The translations under genes and the position numbers were made by a program. The notes below the pieces were generated by a model that saw nothing but the letters and a program-made list of their open reading frames with translations, did no database searches and was not told the origin of the DNA. Of a DNA stretch of 19,668 bases, positions 1 to 7,474 are shown piece by piece. Source of the stretch: an uncultured Oscillibacter sp. (GTDB lineage Bacteria; Bacillota_A; Clostridia; Oscillospirales; Oscillospiraceae); contig CATOKC010000054.1 of the NCBI GenBank assembly GCA_951800675.1, forward strand, positions 1 to 19,668, read 5' to 3'. The number at the start of each line of letters is the position of its first letter. Within the stretch, counting starts at the first letter, position 1.

Positions 1-1
1 G

Positions 2-751
2 GTCCTCATCATCTGCTGCGTCATCGGCATGATCTACTCCGGCGGCTTCTTTGACGGAGAGGGCTTCATCACCGCCTTCTCCAACTCCGACGCTTCCGTT
101 GGCTTGATGCTGGGCTCCGCCTTCGCCCTGGTGTTCACCCTGGTTTATTACCTCATCCGCCGCTCCATGAGCTTCAAGGAGATGATGGGCTGCATCCCCG
201 AGGGCTTCAAGGCCATGGTCCCCGCCATCATGATTCTCACCTTCGCCTGGAGCCTGAAGAACATGACGGACTCCCTGGGGGCCAAGTTCTTCGTCCGGGA
301 CTTCGTGCGGTCCTCCGCCGGCGGTCTCCAGATGATTCTGCCCCTCATCGTCTTTGCTATCGGCTGCCTGCTGGCTTTCGCCACCGGCACCTCCTGGGGT
401 ACCTTTGGCATCCTGATCCCCATTGTGCAGAACGTATTCTCCATGGACAACCCCATGGCCATCGTCTGCATCTCCGCCTGCATGGCTGGCGCGGTCTGCG
501 GCGACCACTGCTCCCCCATCTCCGATACGACCATCATGGCCTCCGCCGGCGCACAGTGCGACCACGTAAACCATGTGTCCACCCAGCTGCCCTACGCCAT
601 CACCTGCGCGGTGGTGTCCGGCGTCACCTACCTCATCGCGGGCATCCTGGTGAGCGCGGGCGCGCCCGGCATCCTGGGCCTGCCCATCGGCATCGTGCTA
701 ATGATCGGCGCGCTGTTCGTGATCCGCTCCAGAAATTCCAGCGTTTCCTGA
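2..751 (+). CDS. Na+/H+ antiporter NhaC family, C-terminal part (5' truncated)
   Basis: This is a polytopic membrane protein that should exchange Na+ for H+ across the cytoplasmic membrane. The frame is open from base 2, so the true start lies before the window; about 249 residues are visible. Two stretches point to the NhaC family: GTSWGTFGILIPI, and CGDHCSPISDTTIMASAG followed by a DHVNHVSTQLPYA-type segment. Charged and polar residues sit between long hydrophobic helices, as expected for an ion-binding core. The chain ends in a short basic tail (RSRNSSVS), and a strong terminator follows 15 bases after the stop, so this is the last gene of its transcript. Family assignment is confident; the exact ion (a Na+/H+ or a malate/lactate exchanger) cannot be fixed from this part. 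Confidence 0.88.
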   Translation, partial: VLIICCVIGMIYSGGFFDGEGFITAFSNSDASVGLMLGSAFALVFTLVYYLIRRSMSFKEMMGCIPEGFKAMVPAIMILTFAWSLKNMTDSLGAKFFVRDFVRSSAGGLQMILPLIVFAIGCLLAFATGTSWGTFGILIPIVQNVFSMDNPMAIVCISACMAGAVCGDHCSPISDTTIMASAGAQCDHVNHVSTQLPYAITCAVVSGVTYLIAGILVSAGAPGILGLPIGIVLMIGALFVIRSRNSSVS

Positions 752-766
752 TCCTCTATAAAGTGA

Positions 767-796
767 AACGCCCGGCCAGTTGGCCGGGCGTTTTTT
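767..796 (+). terminator. Intrinsic terminator after the NhaC-type gene
   Basis: ACGCCCGGCCA and TGGCCGGGCGT form a perfect 11-bp stem with a 2-base loop centre, followed directly by six T. It closes the transcript of the antiporter gene and separates it from the promoter that starts at 798. Confidence 0.93.
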
Positions 797-797
797 C

Positions 798-826
798 TTG
801 ACATTTCCACTTGTCTGTATTATTAT
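798..826 (+). promoter_or_regulatory. Sigma-A promoter of the TraX-like gene
   Basis: TTGACA (798-803) and TATTAT (821-826) are separated by 17 bases, with an AT-rich region around the -10. The predicted start of transcription is near 833, about 38 bases before the ATG at 871. A second possible -10, TATACT, lies at 824. Confidence 0.85.
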
Positions 827-870
827 ACTATTGTACCAATTAAATAATACATTTGAGAGGAGACGTTTTC

Positions 871-1722
871 ATGGAGCTTGTACGGACGAGGGGCCTCAGC
901 GCCTCAGGGCTGAAATGGATTGCCCTAGTTTTGATGGTCCTGGACCACATTCATTACTTCTTTGCCTATACGGGCCGGGTCCCGGAGTGGTTCAGCATGG
1001 CGGGACGGCTGGCCGCGCCGCTGTTTCTCTTTTGTCTGGTGGAGGGGTTTTCCCATACCCACGACCGAAGAAAATACTTTATAAAAGTATATTTCCTTCA
1101 TTTGCTGATGTCTGGACTTCTGCTTTTGTGGGTGTGCGGCCTCCTGCCGTTTCGGCCCGACGGCTTTTATCCCATGAACGGCATGATGACCTCCTTTGCC
1201 ATTTTGATGGTGGTCTTTCAGGGTATGGACTGGCTGGGGGAGAAGCGCTGGGGCTGGGGCCTGGCGGCGGTGCTTCTGCCTCTGGCTTGGCCCATTTTAG
1301 CGGGGCTTTTGATGCGGGGAGCACCTGCCCTGCAAATGCCCCTGCTCACCCTGGGCTATACCCTCCTGCCCATGTGGAACAGCAACCCGGACGCCAGCAT
1401 TTCCGTCATTGCGACAGGTGTGCTTCTCTATGCGTTCCGCCGGAACCGCAGGGCGCGGGCCGGGGCTTTCGTGGCGGGAACCATGGTGTTTTCCTTCCTG
1501 CTTCCCCTGCTTTTGCTGCTCCAATCCCCGGAGTTTCACTGGACCATGATGTTTACCGCCGCCTACGAGTGGTACGGGGCCCTTGCGGTGGCTTTGATGC
1601 TGTGTTACAATGGAGAACGGGGCCGGGGGCCGAAAACATTCTTTTACGTTTTTTACCCCGCTCATATCTACATCTTATATGCGCTGTCCTGGGCGGCGTA
1701 TCCGCTTTTGGCGGGAGGCTGA
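871..1722 (+). CDS. TraX-family integral membrane protein
   Basis: This 283-residue, strongly hydrophobic protein has about eight predicted membrane helices. The N-terminal region (SGLKWIALVLMVLDHIHYFF, then GRLAAPLFLFCLVEGFSHT) matches the TraX family, whose F-plasmid member is needed for N-acetylation of pilin. The C-terminal FYVFYPAHIYILYAL segment is also typical. The ATG at 871 is chosen because GAGAGGAG (855-862) lies at proper spacing; an in-frame TTG at 853 overlaps that site and is unlikely. Chromosomal TraX-like genes in Firmicutes are common outside conjugation loci, and no conjugation gene is seen here. The real substrate is unknown; an acyltransferase-like role in the membrane is inference. 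It is probably the first gene of a short unit with the next one or two genes. Confidence 0.85.
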   Translation: MELVRTRGLSASGLKWIALVLMVLDHIHYFFAYTGRVPEWFSMAGRLAAPLFLFCLVEGFSHTHDRRKYFIKVYFLHLLMSGLLLLWVCGLLPFRPDGFYPMNGMMTSFAILMVVFQGMDWLGEKRWGWGLAAVLLPLAWPILAGLLMRGAPALQMPLLTLGYTLLPMWNSNPDASISVIATGVLLYAFRRNRRARAGAFVAGTMVFSFLLPLLLLLQSPEFHWTMMFTAAYEWYGALAVALMLCYNGERGRGPKTFFYVFYPAHIYILYALSWAAYPLLAGG

Positions 1723-1749
1723 CGGGAGAGCGGAGGGGAGGCCGCGCCG

Positions 1750-2218
1750 ATGCGGGCGAAACGGACCAAGCTGCTGGGAGGAGCGGCGGCGCAGCCTGTA
1801 CTATGACCTGGATTCCAAGCTGGTCACGGACGAACGGCGAAGAACCGTGCTGCGGAAGGAGCTTGGCATTGCGGAGCATCCGCAGGTCAACGGGCAAAGA
1901 GCCTACTGGGACGCCCGGTGGGACCCCAGTGAGCCGGACACGCCGGTAGTGAACATCCGTATTGACTTCGGGGACAGGCACAGCGCCCCGATCCCAGACG
2001 AGGCAACCATGCGGGCGGCCATGGCAGACCGGGCTATGGCGCTCTATGAGGACTTATCCCCCAGGACCCCGGTTCACAGCGTCTCCGTGTATTACAGCCA
2101 TGAGGCGCAGGAGGACGAGCACGGCGGATCTTTGTGGCACTCCATCACGGTGGAGCTGCCGGAGGGCATGCCGCTGACCCGGGAGATGGTGCTTTCCGGG
2201 AACCTGGAAAGCCGGTAG
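1750..2218 (+). CDS. Unknown soluble protein with an apparent one-base frameshift
   Basis: I do not recognise a family. The ATG at 1750 has an excellent ribosome site (GGAGGGGAGG, 1732-1741) but reads only 18 codons before a stop at 1804-1806. The neighbouring frame is open to 2218 and codes a soluble, protein-like sequence (LYYDLDSKLV, WDARWDPSEPDTPVVNIRIDF, HSVSVYYSHEAQEDEHGG) with no ATG, GTG or TTG near its beginning. Removing one G from the GGG at 1776-1778 joins the two frames into a clean 155-residue protein beginning MRAKRTKLLEERRRSLYYDL. It therefore looks like a gene carrying one extra G, either a real mutation or a sequence error. It starts 27 bases after the TraX-like gene and probably shares its transcript. 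Confidence 0.6.
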
Positions 2219-2231
2219 GCTCCGGCTTTCC
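2206..2231 (+). promoter_or_regulatory. Perfect 10-bp hairpin across the stop codon before xdhC-like gene
   Basis: GGAAAGCCGG (2206-2215) and CCGGCTTTCC (2222-2231) pair perfectly around a 6-base loop that holds the TAG stop of the preceding gene. No T-run follows, so it is a weak terminator candidate. It may act as an RNA-stability or partial-termination element between the two genes. Confidence 0.5.
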
Positions 2232-2255
2232 CTCTCATAAGAAAGGAGCGCCCTT

Positions 2256-3233
2256 ATGCGCGTGATCTTTGAAAATCTGCTGACTCTGCTGGACCGGGGG
2301 GAGGACGCCGTGCTGGTAACGGTGGTCTTGGCCCAGGGGTCCACCCCCCGGGGGGCCGGGTCCCAGCTTTTGGCGGGCCGGGGGGGACTGATCGCCGGGA
2401 CCGTCGGCGGCGGGCCGGGGGAGGCCCAGGCCCTGGCTTTCGCGGCGGAGCTGCTGCGTGAGGGGCGGTCCGCCGTCCGCCGCCTGGAGCTCCGCCACGG
2501 CGGGGAATTGGATTCCGTCTGCGGCGGGGAACAGACGGTCCTGTTCCAGTTTATTCCCCGCGACGGGGAAGCCTGGAGGGACTTTGCCCAGAAGGTTTTG
2601 GAGCGGCTGGAGGTCCACCGGGGCGGCTGGCTGGCCCTGGAGGCCGGGGCGGACCCGGTTTTGCGGGAGACGGGTCTGGCCGGTCCCGTCTGGGACGGGG
2701 AACGGCTGACATTCCCCCTGCCGGTGGGGGAACGGGTGGTGATCTTCGGCGGCGGACACTGTGCCTTGGCCCTGGTTCCGGTTCTGCGGAGCGTGGACTT
2801 CCGGGTGGCGGTGTTCGACGACCGCCCGGAGTTTGCCAATAAAGAACGCTTCCCGGAGGTGGAGATGGTGGTCTGCGGGGATTACACCGATATTGCCGCC
2901 GGACTGGAGCTGACGGCGGAGGACTACGCCGTGGTCATGACCAGCGGCCACCGCCACGACTTTGCGGTGGAGGAGCAGCTGCTCCGGCGGCCCCTGGCTT
3001 ATGTCGGCGTCATGGGGTCCCGGACGAAAACCGCCTATGTTAACGGAAGGCTTCGGGAGGCGGGCGTCTCCGAGGAGGCTCTGCGGCGGGTTCACACCCC
3101 CATTGGCGCCGCCATCAAGGCGGTGACACCGGAGGAAATCGCCGTCAGCATCACCGGGGAGCTGATCTATGAACGGGCCCTCCGCCGGGAGGCCACCGGG
3201 GCGGCGGAGCACAGCTGCCCATCTCATTTATAG
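2256..3233 (+). CDS. XdhC/CoxI-family molybdenum hydroxylase maturation factor
   Basis: The 325-residue protein is likely a chaperone that binds molybdenum cofactor and helps sulfurate and insert it into xanthine-dehydrogenase-type enzymes. The N-terminal XdhC/CoxI domain shows AQGSTPRGAGSQLL (26-39), GTVGGG (48-53) and a conserved CGG (89-91). The C-terminal Rossmann-like domain shows VVIFGGGHCALAL (161-173), FDDRPEFAN (187-195), GVMGSRTKT (251-259) and TPEEIAVSITGEL (291-303). The ATG at 2256 follows GAAAGGAG with good spacing. It converges on the Moco/molybdate operon that ends at 3320, which fits the role. A selenium-dependent hydroxylase helper is possible, but no hydroxylase subunit is in the window. 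The family call is confident; the client enzyme is unknown. Confidence 0.9.
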   Translation: MRVIFENLLTLLDRGEDAVLVTVVLAQGSTPRGAGSQLLAGRGGLIAGTVGGGPGEAQALAFAAELLREGRSAVRRLELRHGGELDSVCGGEQTVLFQFIPRDGEAWRDFAQKVLERLEVHRGGWLALEAGADPVLRETGLAGPVWDGERLTFPLPVGERVVIFGGGHCALALVPVLRSVDFRVAVFDDRPEFANKERFPEVEMVVCGDYTDIAAGLELTAEDYAVVMTSGHRHDFAVEEQLLRRPLAYVGVMGSRTKTAYVNGRLREAGVSEEALRRVHTPIGAAIKAVTPEEIAVSITGELIYERALRREATGAAEHSCPSHL

Positions 3234-3244
3234 AGTGTATAGAA

Positions 3245-3275
3245 AAGTGCCCTCCTGAAAACCGGGAGGGCGCTT
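3245..3275. terminator. Bidirectional terminator between xdhC-like gene and mogA
   Basis: AAGTGCCCTCC (3245-3255) pairs with GGAGGGCGCTT (3265-3275) with one G-U pair. On the minus strand the stem is followed by a TTTT tract, making it a good end for the mod/mog operon. On the plus strand the T-run is short (TTT), so termination of the xdhC-like transcript is plausible but weaker. Confidence 0.75.
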
Positions 3276-3319
3276 TGGTCATGTCCAAACGGTGTTGCTG
3301 CCGCTTTATTACGCTCCTT

Positions 3320-3805
3320 TCAAGGAACGTAGCAGTTGGCGGGGCCGCCCAGGAGCATGCTCAGCCCGTGCTCCAGGGTGGGAAGCACCGCCTCCAGGTT
3401 TTCCTTGGCGGCTTTGGGACTGCCGGGAAGATTGATGATGAGGCTCCTGCCCCGGATGCCCGCCGCGGCCCGGGAGAGCATGGCCCGGGGCGTGACGGCT
3501 AGGGAAGCCGTCCGCATGGCCTCCGGAATACCGGGAACCATACGCTCACAGACGGCTAATGTGGCCTCCGGGGTTACGTCCCGGGGAGAAAAGCCGGTGC
3601 CGCCGGTGGTAATCACCAGGGCGGCCAGGCCGGACAGGCGAATCAGAGCGGCTTCGATGTCCGGCTGTTCGTCGGGAACCAGGGCGGTCTCAAGAACCCG
3701 GTAGCCCGCCGCCTCCAGCAGAGAGGCCGCCAGAGGGCCCGCCCCGTCGGGACGCTCCCCTCGAAAGCTCCGGTCACTGACGGTCAAAACAGCGGCTGTA
3801 TACAT
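3320..3805 (-). CDS. mogA: MogA/MoaB-type molybdopterin adenylyltransferase
   Basis: The 161-residue protein should adenylylate molybdopterin with ATP, the step before molybdate insertion. Length is normal for single-domain MogA/MoaB proteins. Signature segments are AAVLTVSDRSFRGERPDGAG (4-23), VITTGGTGFSPRDVTPEA (64-81), PGIPEAMR (91-98) and LPGSPKAAKENL (126-137). The start at 3805 is chosen because AGGAGGAG lies just upstream and the sequence begins exactly at the family's first strand; longer open frames upstream are shadow of modC. It is the last gene of the minus-strand operon, 11 bases after the modC stop. MoaB and MogA are hard to separate by sequence alone; given the absence of another copy here, a working adenylyltransferase is the simplest reading. 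Confidence 0.88.
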   Translation of the reverse strand: MYTAAVLTVSDRSFRGERPDGAGPLAASLLEAAGYRVLETALVPDEQPDIEAALIRLSGLAALVITTGGTGFSPRDVTPEATLAVCERMVPGIPEAMRTASLAVTPRAMLSRAAAGIRGRSLIINLPGSPKAAKENLEAVLPTLEHGLSMLLGGPANCYVP

Positions 3806-3816
3806 GAAAGCTCCTC

Positions 3817-4869
3817 CTATTCCAACAGCATCAAATCCTCCGGGCGAACCGCCGCCAGAAGGCGTTCCCGGTCCGGCAGGGCGGCCCAGGCGTCTTTGGG
3901 AAGCTCCATCCAAAGGGGCGGAGCCCCAGGGGCGGCAGTCTCCGGTCGAAGGGCGGCCAATATAGAAGCTCCGTCCTCCGTCACCCGGATAACCCGGCAG
4001 AAAAAGGCATTGAGCTCCTTCGCCTCCGCTGGGTGGACCCGGTTTGCCCGGACGCCCAGGGTGGACACGCCCGCCCGCCAGGGGGCGGCGGCTTCCAGGG
4101 CCAGCCCCCATACTGGAACCTCCACCAGCCCCGGACCGGAACGGACAGAGGCGAAGTTTTTGCACCCGGAGAGCCGGGCGGCGCTGACGGTGCCGGGATT
4201 GGCCATCAGCTCCGCCAGGGTGGTCACAGGGGCGGAGGCCCCTGCCTCCAGCACGCAGACCCGGGGGCAGTTTCGGCATACCTCCCCCTGATCGTGGCTG
4301 ACCCAGATTACGGGGCCGGGAAAGCGGTCCAGAATTTCCCGGAGCTCCTGCTCCAGCTGCCACTTCAAGAAGCTGTCCAGAGCGGAAAAGGGCTCGTCCA
4401 ACAGCAGCGCCTGGGGATCTGCCGCCAGAATGCGGGCCAGGGCCGCCCGCTGCTGCTGACCGCCGGAGAGCTGCCGGGGGTAGAGCTTCGCCTGCCCTTC
4501 TAGATGAAGCCGGGCCAGCAGCTCCGCCGTCCGGGCCTGCCGCCGCCGTTTCTCCAAAGAGCCCAGGCAGACAGCCACATTCCGCTCCACCGTCATGTGG
4601 GGGAACAGGGCAAAGCTCTGGAAGAGGAAGCCCATCCGGCGCTTTTGGGGCGGGAGATTTACCCCCGCCGCGCTGTCGAAGAGGACCTGTCCGTCCAGCT
4701 CAATCCGCCCCCGGTCCGGCCGGTCAATGCCCCCCACGCATTTGAGGGTTACGCTCTTCCCGCAGCCGGAGGCCCCCAGCAGGGCCAGGGCTTCTCCATC
4801 CTCCGCCGTGAAATCCACGTCCAGAAGAAAATCCCCATAGCGCTTTTGAATCTGGACCGTCAGGGCCAT
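3817..4869 (-). CDS. modC: Molybdate ABC transporter ATP-binding protein
   Basis: This 350-residue ATPase should power molybdate import with ModA and ModB at the inner face of the membrane. Visible motifs in order are Walker A GASGCGKS (32-39), Q-loop near Q84, signature LSGGQQQR (134-141), Walker B ALLLDEP (154-160), D-loop SALD (162-165) and the switch histidine in VSHD (H192). Residues from about 270 to the end form a C-terminal extension with a LAAVRPEDLMLLE-like end, where ModC proteins carry a molybdate-binding TOBE/Mop-type domain. The ATG overlaps the end of modB by 10 bases, so the two are translationally coupled. Tungstate or sulfate transport is an alternative in principle, but the Moco neighbours make molybdate by far the likeliest. 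Confidence 0.93.
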   Translation of the reverse strand: MALTVQIQKRYGDFLLDVDFTAEDGEALALLGASGCGKSVTLKCVGGIDRPDRGRIELDGQVLFDSAAGVNLPPQKRRMGFLFQSFALFPHMTVERNVAVCLGSLEKRRRQARTAELLARLHLEGQAKLYPRQLSGGQQQRAALARILAADPQALLLDEPFSALDSFLKWQLEQELREILDRFPGPVIWVSHDQGEVCRNCPRVCVLEAGASAPVTTLAELMANPGTVSAARLSGCKNFASVRSGPGLVEVPVWGLALEAAAPWRAGVSTLGVRANRVHPAEAKELNAFFCRVIRVTEDGASILAALRPETAAPGAPPLWMELPKDAWAALPDRERLLAAVRPEDLMLLE

Positions 4870-5528
4870 GAGCGCCCCTCCTTTCGCTCCAGCAGGTTCA
4901 CCGCCAGCAGCACCACGGCGGAAATCCCCAGGTTCACCAGCACCCAGCGGAGGGCCAGGGCGTCCTGCCCGGTGCGCCAGAGCTGATAGACGGTGGTGGA
5001 GACGGTGGCGGTGCGGCCGGGGGTGTAGCCCGCCAGCATGGACGTGGCCCCGTACTCCCCCAGGGCCCGGGCGAAGGACAGCACCGTCCCCGCCAGGACG
5101 CCCTGACGGCAGACGGGCATTTGGACCCGCCAGAAGATATAGAAATTGCTGAGCCCCAGGGTCCGACCCGCCTGGGCCAGGGTTTTGTCAAAGGACTCAA
5201 AGGCCCCCCGGGCGGTGCGGTACATCAGAGGAAAGCTCACCGCCACGGCGGCGAAAACGGCGGACCGCCAGGTCATGGTCAGCCGGAGGCCGAACGTCCC
5301 CAGAAGCCAGCCCCCAAGCGGCCGCCGGGGCCCCAGGGCCAGCACCAGAAGCCAGCCCACCACCGTGGGGGGCAGCACCAGGGGCAGGGTGAGGACCACA
5401 TCCAGCGCGCCCTTCACCAGCCGGGGGGCTTTGGCGATCCAATGGGCGGCGGAGATCCCCAGGAAAAAGACCAGCACCGTGGAGACAGCGGCAATGCGGA
5501 TGGAGTTGTACAGGGGAAACCAGTCCAT
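4860..5528 (-). CDS. modB: Molybdate ABC transporter permease
   Basis: This 222-residue membrane protein has about five hydrophobic helices (approximately 10-29, 42-66, 88-106, 144-163 and 196-213). Features typical of ModB include DVVLTLPLVLPPTVVGWLLV (43-62), the cytoplasmic coupling segment LAQAGRTLGLSNFYIFWRVQ (117-136) and the conserved ARALGEYGATSMLAGYTPG (153-171). The start at 5528 has GGGAGGT upstream and gives the usual ModB length; the longer frame to 5687 runs into modA. It lies 20 bases downstream of the modA stop and overlaps modC by 10 bases, giving a standard modABC order. Confidence 0.93.
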   Translation of the reverse strand: MDWFPLYNSIRIAAVSTVLVFFLGISAAHWIAKAPRLVKGALDVVLTLPLVLPPTVVGWLLVLALGPRRPLGGWLLGTFGLRLTMTWRSAVFAAVAVSFPLMYRTARGAFESFDKTLAQAGRTLGLSNFYIFWRVQMPVCRQGVLAGTVLSFARALGEYGATSMLAGYTPGRTATVSTTVYQLWRTGQDALALRWVLVNLGISAVVLLAVNLLERKEGRSWP

Positions 5529-5548
5529 AGCGGGACCTCCCGTTTCAG

Positions 5549-6382
5549 TTATCCCAGAGGCGCGAAGCCCACGGCCTCCAGCACGGCTCCGGCCTCCGGC
5601 GTGCGGAGGTAGTCCAGGAAGGCTTGGGCCTCTTCGGGCGCCTTGCTGGTTTTCAGCGCGGCGGCGGGGTAGATGACCTGCCCGCACATTTCCGCCGTGG
5701 CGGCGTCCACCACTGTGAGCCCGGCGGAAAACGCGTCGGTCCCGTAGATGATGCCGCAGTCCACCGTCCCCTCGGATACCTGGGTGGCGACCTCTTTGAC
5801 ATTGGAGCCGTAGGTCAGGACCCCCGCGGCGTTCAGGGCCGCCTCATCCAGCCCGAAATAGGCGAAAATCTTCTGGGTGTACTGTCCCACGGGCACGTCC
5901 TCGTTGCCCATGGCCAGGAGGATGTTACCGGCCTCCAATGCGGCCTTCAGGTCGTCATAACTGTTGATTCCCGCCGGGTTTCCATCGGGGACCGCCAGGG
6001 CCACCTTGTTCTCCAGCAGGTTGAAGCGGGTATTGGAGGCAATAAAATCCAGGCCGGCTTCCGCGGTTTCGTCCGGGGCATCGGCATTGACGGCGGGAGC
6101 GGCGGCGGCGTCCAGCTGGTCCATCTGCTTCTGTCCGGCGGAGATGAAGATATCGCAGTCCGCGCCTTCTTCGATCTGTGTCTTGAGGGTGCCGGAGGAA
6201 TCGAAGTTGAACACCAGGGTGACGCCCGGGTGTTCTTTTTGGTAGCTCTCGCCGATCTCCGTCAGGGTCTCCTGCATGGAGGCGGCGGCAAAGACGGCCA
6301 GTTCCACGTTCTTGCCTTTGGAGCCGCCGCAGGCGGACAGGGCCAGCGCCAGGGTCAAAATCAGGATCCAGGCTTGTTTCAC
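5549..6382 (-). CDS. modA: Molybdate ABC transporter substrate-binding lipoprotein
   Basis: This 277-residue lipoprotein captures molybdate outside the membrane and delivers it to ModBC. The N-terminus is a lipoprotein signal with lipobox LSAC and the modified Cys at residue 18. Family motifs are FAAASMQETLTEIG, then FNFDSSGTLKTQIEEGADCD and FISAGQKQMDQL, which carry the Ser and backbone ligands of the oxyanion site; GTVDCGIIYGTDA lies further on. The start codon is GTG at 6382; AAGGAG lies 7 bases upstream and the signal peptide begins right there. It follows the MoeA-like gene after a 60-base gap with a small GC hairpin but no T-run, so it is probably co-transcribed with it. Tungstate specificity cannot be excluded. 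Confidence 0.93.
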   Translation of the reverse strand: MKQAWILILTLALALSACGGSKGKNVELAVFAAASMQETLTEIGESYQKEHPGVTLVFNFDSSGTLKTQIEEGADCDIFISAGQKQMDQLDAAAAPAVNADAPDETAEAGLDFIASNTRFNLLENKVALAVPDGNPAGINSYDDLKAALEAGNILLAMGNEDVPVGQYTQKIFAYFGLDEAALNAAGVLTYGSNVKEVATQVSEGTVDCGIIYGTDAFSAGLTVVDAATAEMCGQVIYPAAALKTSKAPEEAQAFLDYLRTPEAGAVLEAVGFAPLG

Positions 6383-6442
6383 CGATATTCTCCTTCCGGT
6401 ATTACGGTATGTACAGGGGCCTCGCCCCTTGGGAACACGTAG
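6383..6442 (-). promoter_or_regulatory. Short modA leader with a 6-bp hairpin
   Basis: In the minus direction AGGGGC-GAG-GCCCCT forms a small hairpin near 6415-6430, upstream of the AAGGAG site (6388-6393). No T-run follows, so this is not a clear terminator. It could slightly lower or process the message between the Moco genes and modABC. I see no convincing separate promoter. Confidence 0.35.
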
Positions 6443-7462
6443 TTATTTTCCAAACCCGCAGTTGGGGTAGGCGCAGACCTGACAGCCCAGGCACAGCCCG
6501 CCCTCGCCCAGGACGGAGATGTCCGCCCGCGTGACGGGAACTCCGGCGGCGACCTTGGGGAGGACCAGGTCAAAAATGGTTCGCTTGGCATACATAACAC
6601 AGCCCGGGAGACCCAGAATGGGGGTCCCGTCCTCAAAATACCCCAGCAGGAACATGGCCCCCGGCAGAACCGGCGCGCCGTAGGTAACGATTCTTGCCCC
6701 GCTGCGCTTCACGGCGCCGGGGGTGTTGTCGTCCGGGTCCACGCTCATGCCGCCGGTGCAGAGGATCATATCCGGCCGGGCGGCCTTGACTTCCAGAATG
6801 GCGCTTCTCACGGCCTCGATGCCGTCCCCCGGGGTCCGGCGCTCCGCGGTACGGATGCCGAATTCCGCCAGCTTCCTCTCCACCACCGGGGTGAAGGAAT
6901 CCTGAATCAGGCCCTTGGCCACCTCGCTGCCGGTGGTGACGATGGCGGCGGTTTTCAGCTTCCAGGGCAGCAGCTCCAGCAGCGGCTGTTTCCCGGCGGC
7001 CTCCTCGGCCCGACGGAGCTTCTCCTCCTCAATCACCAGGGGGATGACCCGCATCCCCGCCAGCTTGTCCCCCCTGCGGACCGCCGTACCGCCGTGGCGG
7101 GTGGCGATCATCACGTCCTCCTGGGCGTTGACGGCGTTCAGCCGGGCGCTGTCCACCCGGAACAGGCCGCCCGCGGCGGCGGTAAGCTCGATCTTGCCCT
7201 CCTTGACGGCGCTCCGGTCCATGCCCTCGTTCCGGCAGAGGGCGCAGAGGCGCTCCGCCGCGTCGTTTTCGTGGAGCATCCCCGGGACCATCTCCCAGAC
7301 GTAGAGGTGTTCCTTGCCCATGGACAGCAGGACGGGGATGTCCTCCTCCCGGACCACATGGCCCTTGCGGAAGCGGGCGTCCTTATACTGCCCGGGGATA
7401 ATCTGGGTCATATCGTGGCAGAGGACGTGGCCCACGGCCTCCTGCGTCGGTATCCGCTTCAT
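6443..7462 (-). CDS. MoeA/MogA-like molybdopterin-binding protein with C-terminal Cys cluster
   Basis: The 339-residue protein has a MoCF-biosynthesis (MogA/MoeA) fold in its second half: KLKTAAIVTTGSEVAKGLI (168-186), ILCTGGMSVDPDDNTPGAV (233-251) and GTPILGLPGCVMYAKRTIFD (279-298). The N-terminal part (VGHVLCHDMTQIIPGQYKDA, FRKGHVVREEDIPVLLSMGK) is like clostridial MoeA-related proteins but is shorter than full MoeA (about 400). The last 16 residues hold four cysteines, C324, C327, C330 and C335, in the pattern C-x2-C-x2-C-x4-C followed by a GFGK end, suggesting a bound metal or Fe-S cluster. The ATG follows AAGGAG at good spacing. A role in inserting molybdate into adenylated molybdopterin is likely but inferred; it may take the place of MoeA, which is absent here. 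Confidence 0.85.
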   Translation of the reverse strand: MKRIPTQEAVGHVLCHDMTQIIPGQYKDARFRKGHVVREEDIPVLLSMGKEHLYVWEMVPGMLHENDAAERLCALCRNEGMDRSAVKEGKIELTAAAGGLFRVDSARLNAVNAQEDVMIATRHGGTAVRRGDKLAGMRVIPLVIEEEKLRRAEEAAGKQPLLELLPWKLKTAAIVTTGSEVAKGLIQDSFTPVVERKLAEFGIRTAERRTPGDGIEAVRSAILEVKAARPDMILCTGGMSVDPDDNTPGAVKRSGARIVTYGAPVLPGAMFLLGYFEDGTPILGLPGCVMYAKRTIFDLVLPKVAAGVPVTRADISVLGEGGLCLGCQVCAYPNCGFGK

Positions 7463-7474
7463 GGCGCTCGCTCC

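Noticed and set aside
871..1722. Mobile or conjugative element, because of the TraX-like protein
   Set aside because: No relaxase, integrase, transposase, terminal repeats or tra/vir genes are present; chromosomal TraX-like proteins are common in Firmicutes.
780..1949. 389-codon frame overlapping the TraX-like gene
   Set aside because: Its start lies in the terminator and the sequence is low-complexity; the TraX-like frame has family motifs and a ribosome site.
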